Of a stretch of 7,499 nucleotides of DNA, positions 6,180-7,499 are shown piece after piece. The DNA lies in the NCBI GenBank assembly GCA_007133115.1, contig SLNI01000113.1, forward strand, positions 1-7,499, given 5' to 3'. This DNA is from Thioalkalivibrio sp. (GTDB lineage: Bacteria; Pseudomonadota; Gammaproteobacteria; Ectothiorhodospirales; Ectothiorhodospiraceae). The translations under genes and the position numbers were made by a program. The first letter of the stretch is position 1; each line of letters begins with the position of its first letter. The notes beneath the pieces were generated by a model. That model was not told where the DNA came from. It searched no databases and was given only the letters and a program-made list of their open reading frames with translations.

Positions 6180-7463
6180 TCAACTCGCGGCCGCAAGGGC
6201 CTGCTCCAGATCCTCGAGAATGTCGTCGATGTGCTCGATGCCGACCGACAGCCGCACCATATCCTCCTTCACCCCGGCGCGCGCCAGTTCATCGGCGGAG
6301 AGTTGGCGATGGGTGGTGGTTGCCGGGTGGCAGGCCAGGCTCTTGGCGTCGCCGATATTGACCAGCCGGGTGACCAGCCCAAGAGCATCGATGAATTTGG
6401 CCCCGGCCTCCCGCCCACCCTGCGGGCTACGGATGCCGAAGCTGAGGATACTGGACGCTCGACCGCCCATGTAACGCTGAACGAGACCGTGGTCCGGATG
6501 GTTCTCCAGTCCGGCGTAGGCCACCCAACCGACCGCGGGGTGCCGTTCCAGGAAGCGCGCGACCTCCAGCGCGTTTTCACAGTGGCGATCCATGCGCAGG
6601 GCCAGCGTCTCGATTCCCTGAAGGATCTGAAAACTGTTGAACGGCGAAATCGCAGCGCCCATGTTGCGCAGGGGCACGACCCGCGCCCGGCCGATGTAGG
6701 CCGCAGCGCCAAAGGCCTCGGTATAGGTCACCCCATGGTAGGAGGGGTCCGGCTGAGTCAGGCCCGGAAAGCGTTCGGCATGATCCGCCCAGGGGAATGC
6801 ACCCGAGTCCACCAGGATCCCGCCGATGCTGGTGCCGTGCCCGCCCATGTATTTGGTCAGCGAATGCACGACCAGGTCGGCGCCGTACTCGAACGGCCGG
6901 CACAGGTAGGGCGAGGGCACCGTGTTGTCCACCATCAGCGGAACCCCATGCGCATGCGCCAAAGCGGCCAGCGCGCCGAGATCGGCGACATTGCCCGCCG
7001 GGTTCCCGATCGATTCGCAGAAGACCGCGCGGGTCTCCGCATCGATCAGGGCACGCATCGCTTCGATGTCTCCGGGCGGCGCGAAACGCACTTCGATGCC
7101 ATATTGCGGAAGGGTATGCGCGAACAGGTTGTAGGTTCCGCCGTAGAGGGTACTCGTGGTCACGATGTTGGCCCCCGAGCGTGCAAGGGTCATGATGCCA
7201 GCGGTGATCGCGGCCATGCCCGAAGCGAACGCCAGCGCCCCGACCCCGCCCTCCAGCGCGGCGACACGCTGCTCGAGCACGTCGGTGGTCGGATTCATGA
7301 TGCGGGTATAGATGTTGCCCGCCACCTTCAGGTCAAACAGATCAGCGCCGTGCTGGGTGTCGTCGAAGGCGTAAGACGTCGTCTGGTAGATCGGCACCGC
7401 CACGGCATGCGTGGTCGGATCCGGTCGAAATCCGGCATGAATCGCCTGTGTCTCGAATTTCAT
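6180..7463 (-). CDS. metY: O-acetylhomoserine sulfhydrylase (O-acetylhomoserine aminocarboxypropyltransferase)
   Basis: This is a PLP-dependent Cys/Met-metabolism enzyme that makes homocysteine directly from O-acetyl-L-homoserine and sulfide (direct sulfhydrylation) in the cytoplasm, as a tetramer in known relatives. The 427 residues match the usual family length. Visible landmarks are YTRIMNPT (52-59, phosphate contact from the neighbouring subunit), ASGMAAI (80-86), VDNT with Asp179 against the PLP ring nitrogen, HSLTKYMGGHG (200-210) with Lys204 as the Schiff-base lysine, and HPATTTHRQL (379-388) with Arg387 for the substrate carboxylate. Two ATGs are adjacent (7466 and 7463). AGGAGG sits five bases from the second and only two from the first, so 7463 is preferred. 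The long form and internal motifs favour MetY over MetZ or MetB, but substrate (acetyl versus succinyl ester) is not proven by sequence. Confidence 0.94.
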   Translation of the reverse strand: MKFETQAIHAGFRPDPTTHAVAVPIYQTTSYAFDDTQHGADLFDLKVAGNIYTRIMNPTTDVLEQRVAALEGGVGALAFASGMAAITAGIMTLARSGANIVTTSTLYGGTYNLFAHTLPQYGIEVRFAPPGDIEAMRALIDAETRAVFCESIGNPAGNVADLGALAALAHAHGVPLMVDNTVPSPYLCRPFEYGADLVVHSLTKYMGGHGTSIGGILVDSGAFPWADHAERFPGLTQPDPSYHGVTYTEAFGAAAYIGRARVVPLRNMGAAISPFNSFQILQGIETLALRMDRHCENALEVARFLERHPAVGWVAYAGLENHPDHGLVQRYMGGRASSILSFGIRSPQGGREAGAKFIDALGLVTRLVNIGDAKSLACHPATTTHRQLSADELARAGVKEDMVRLSVGIEHIDDILEDLEQALAAAS

Positions 7464-7469
7464 CATGTC

Positions 7470-7475
7470 CTCCTG
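7470..7475 (-). promoter_or_regulatory. Strong ribosome-binding site of metY
   Basis: The minus strand reads AGGAGG-AC-ATG-ATG. This near-perfect anti-16S match is 5 bases from the ATG at 7463 and 2 bases from the ATG at 7466, which decides for the downstream ATG. It is the strongest such site in the window. Confidence 0.8.
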
Positions 7476-7482
7476 AGGTGGT

Positions 7483-7499
7483 TGGAGCCCCGCCCTCCA
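7483..7499. repeat. Short inverted repeat upstream of metY, at the window edge
   Basis: TGGAG and CTCCA flank seven GC-rich bases, forming a perfect 5-bp stem 8 bases upstream of the metY ribosome-binding site. It reaches the last base of the window, so it may be part of a longer structure: an upstream terminator, a leader hairpin, or nothing functional. Confidence 0.3.

Noticed and set aside
5309..6361. 350-codon plus-strand open frame opposite the prenyltransferase
   Set aside because: It is antisense to a membrane protein gene with clear Asp-rich motifs; the translation is Gln/His/Arg-rich and featureless.

Overview
The window looks like GC-rich chromosomal DNA from a gammaproteobacterium. 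The evidence is an FNR/Anr-type regulator with E. coli-like cysteine spacing, a DUF2390/TIGR02444-type protein, and high G+C in third codon positions throughout. A sulfur-oxidising or facultatively anaerobic member of the Chromatiales/Ectothiorhodospiraceae is my best guess for the host. That is an inference from gene content, not a sequence match.

Region 1 (1-3787, minus strand) is a compact four-gene operon for a cytoplasmic group 3b [NiFe] hydrogenase, also called sulfhydrogenase. The order is hydB (iron-sulfur electron-transfer subunit), hydG (FAD/NAD(P)-binding subunit), hydD (hydrogenase small subunit) and hydA (large catalytic subunit). The genes overlap or nearly touch (8-bp overlap, 10-bp gap, 4-bp ATGA overlap). 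hydA runs off the left edge after 334 codons, so its C-terminal nickel-binding motif is not visible. Electrons would pass between the NiFe site in HydA, the three predicted [4Fe-4S] clusters of HydD, the clusters of HydB and the flavin/[2Fe-2S] of HydG, coupling H2 to NAD(P)(H).

Region 2 (3788-3974) is the divergent intergenic region. It holds a perfect-core FNR box (TGAT-N4-ATCA) next to hydB, a 7-bp stem/4-nt loop inverted repeat, and weaker inverted repeats. An FNR-family activator gene (plus strand) is read away from the hydrogenase operon, which suggests local anaerobic control of the hydrogenase.

Region 3 (3975-5169, plus strand) contains fnr and, overlapping its end by 26 bp, a DUF2390/TIGR02444-type gene of unknown function.

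Region 4 (5207-7463, minus strand) is a two-gene unit: metY (O-acetylhomoserine sulfhydrylase), then, 4 bp after its stop, a MenA-like UbiA-superfamily prenyltransferase. It converges on region 3 across a 37-bp gap with no obvious terminator.

I saw no mobile element, CRISPR array, tRNA or rRNA. All families are recognisable. The points that most deserve checking are the promoter layout of the hydrogenase operon and the unusual gene pairings in regions 3 and 4.
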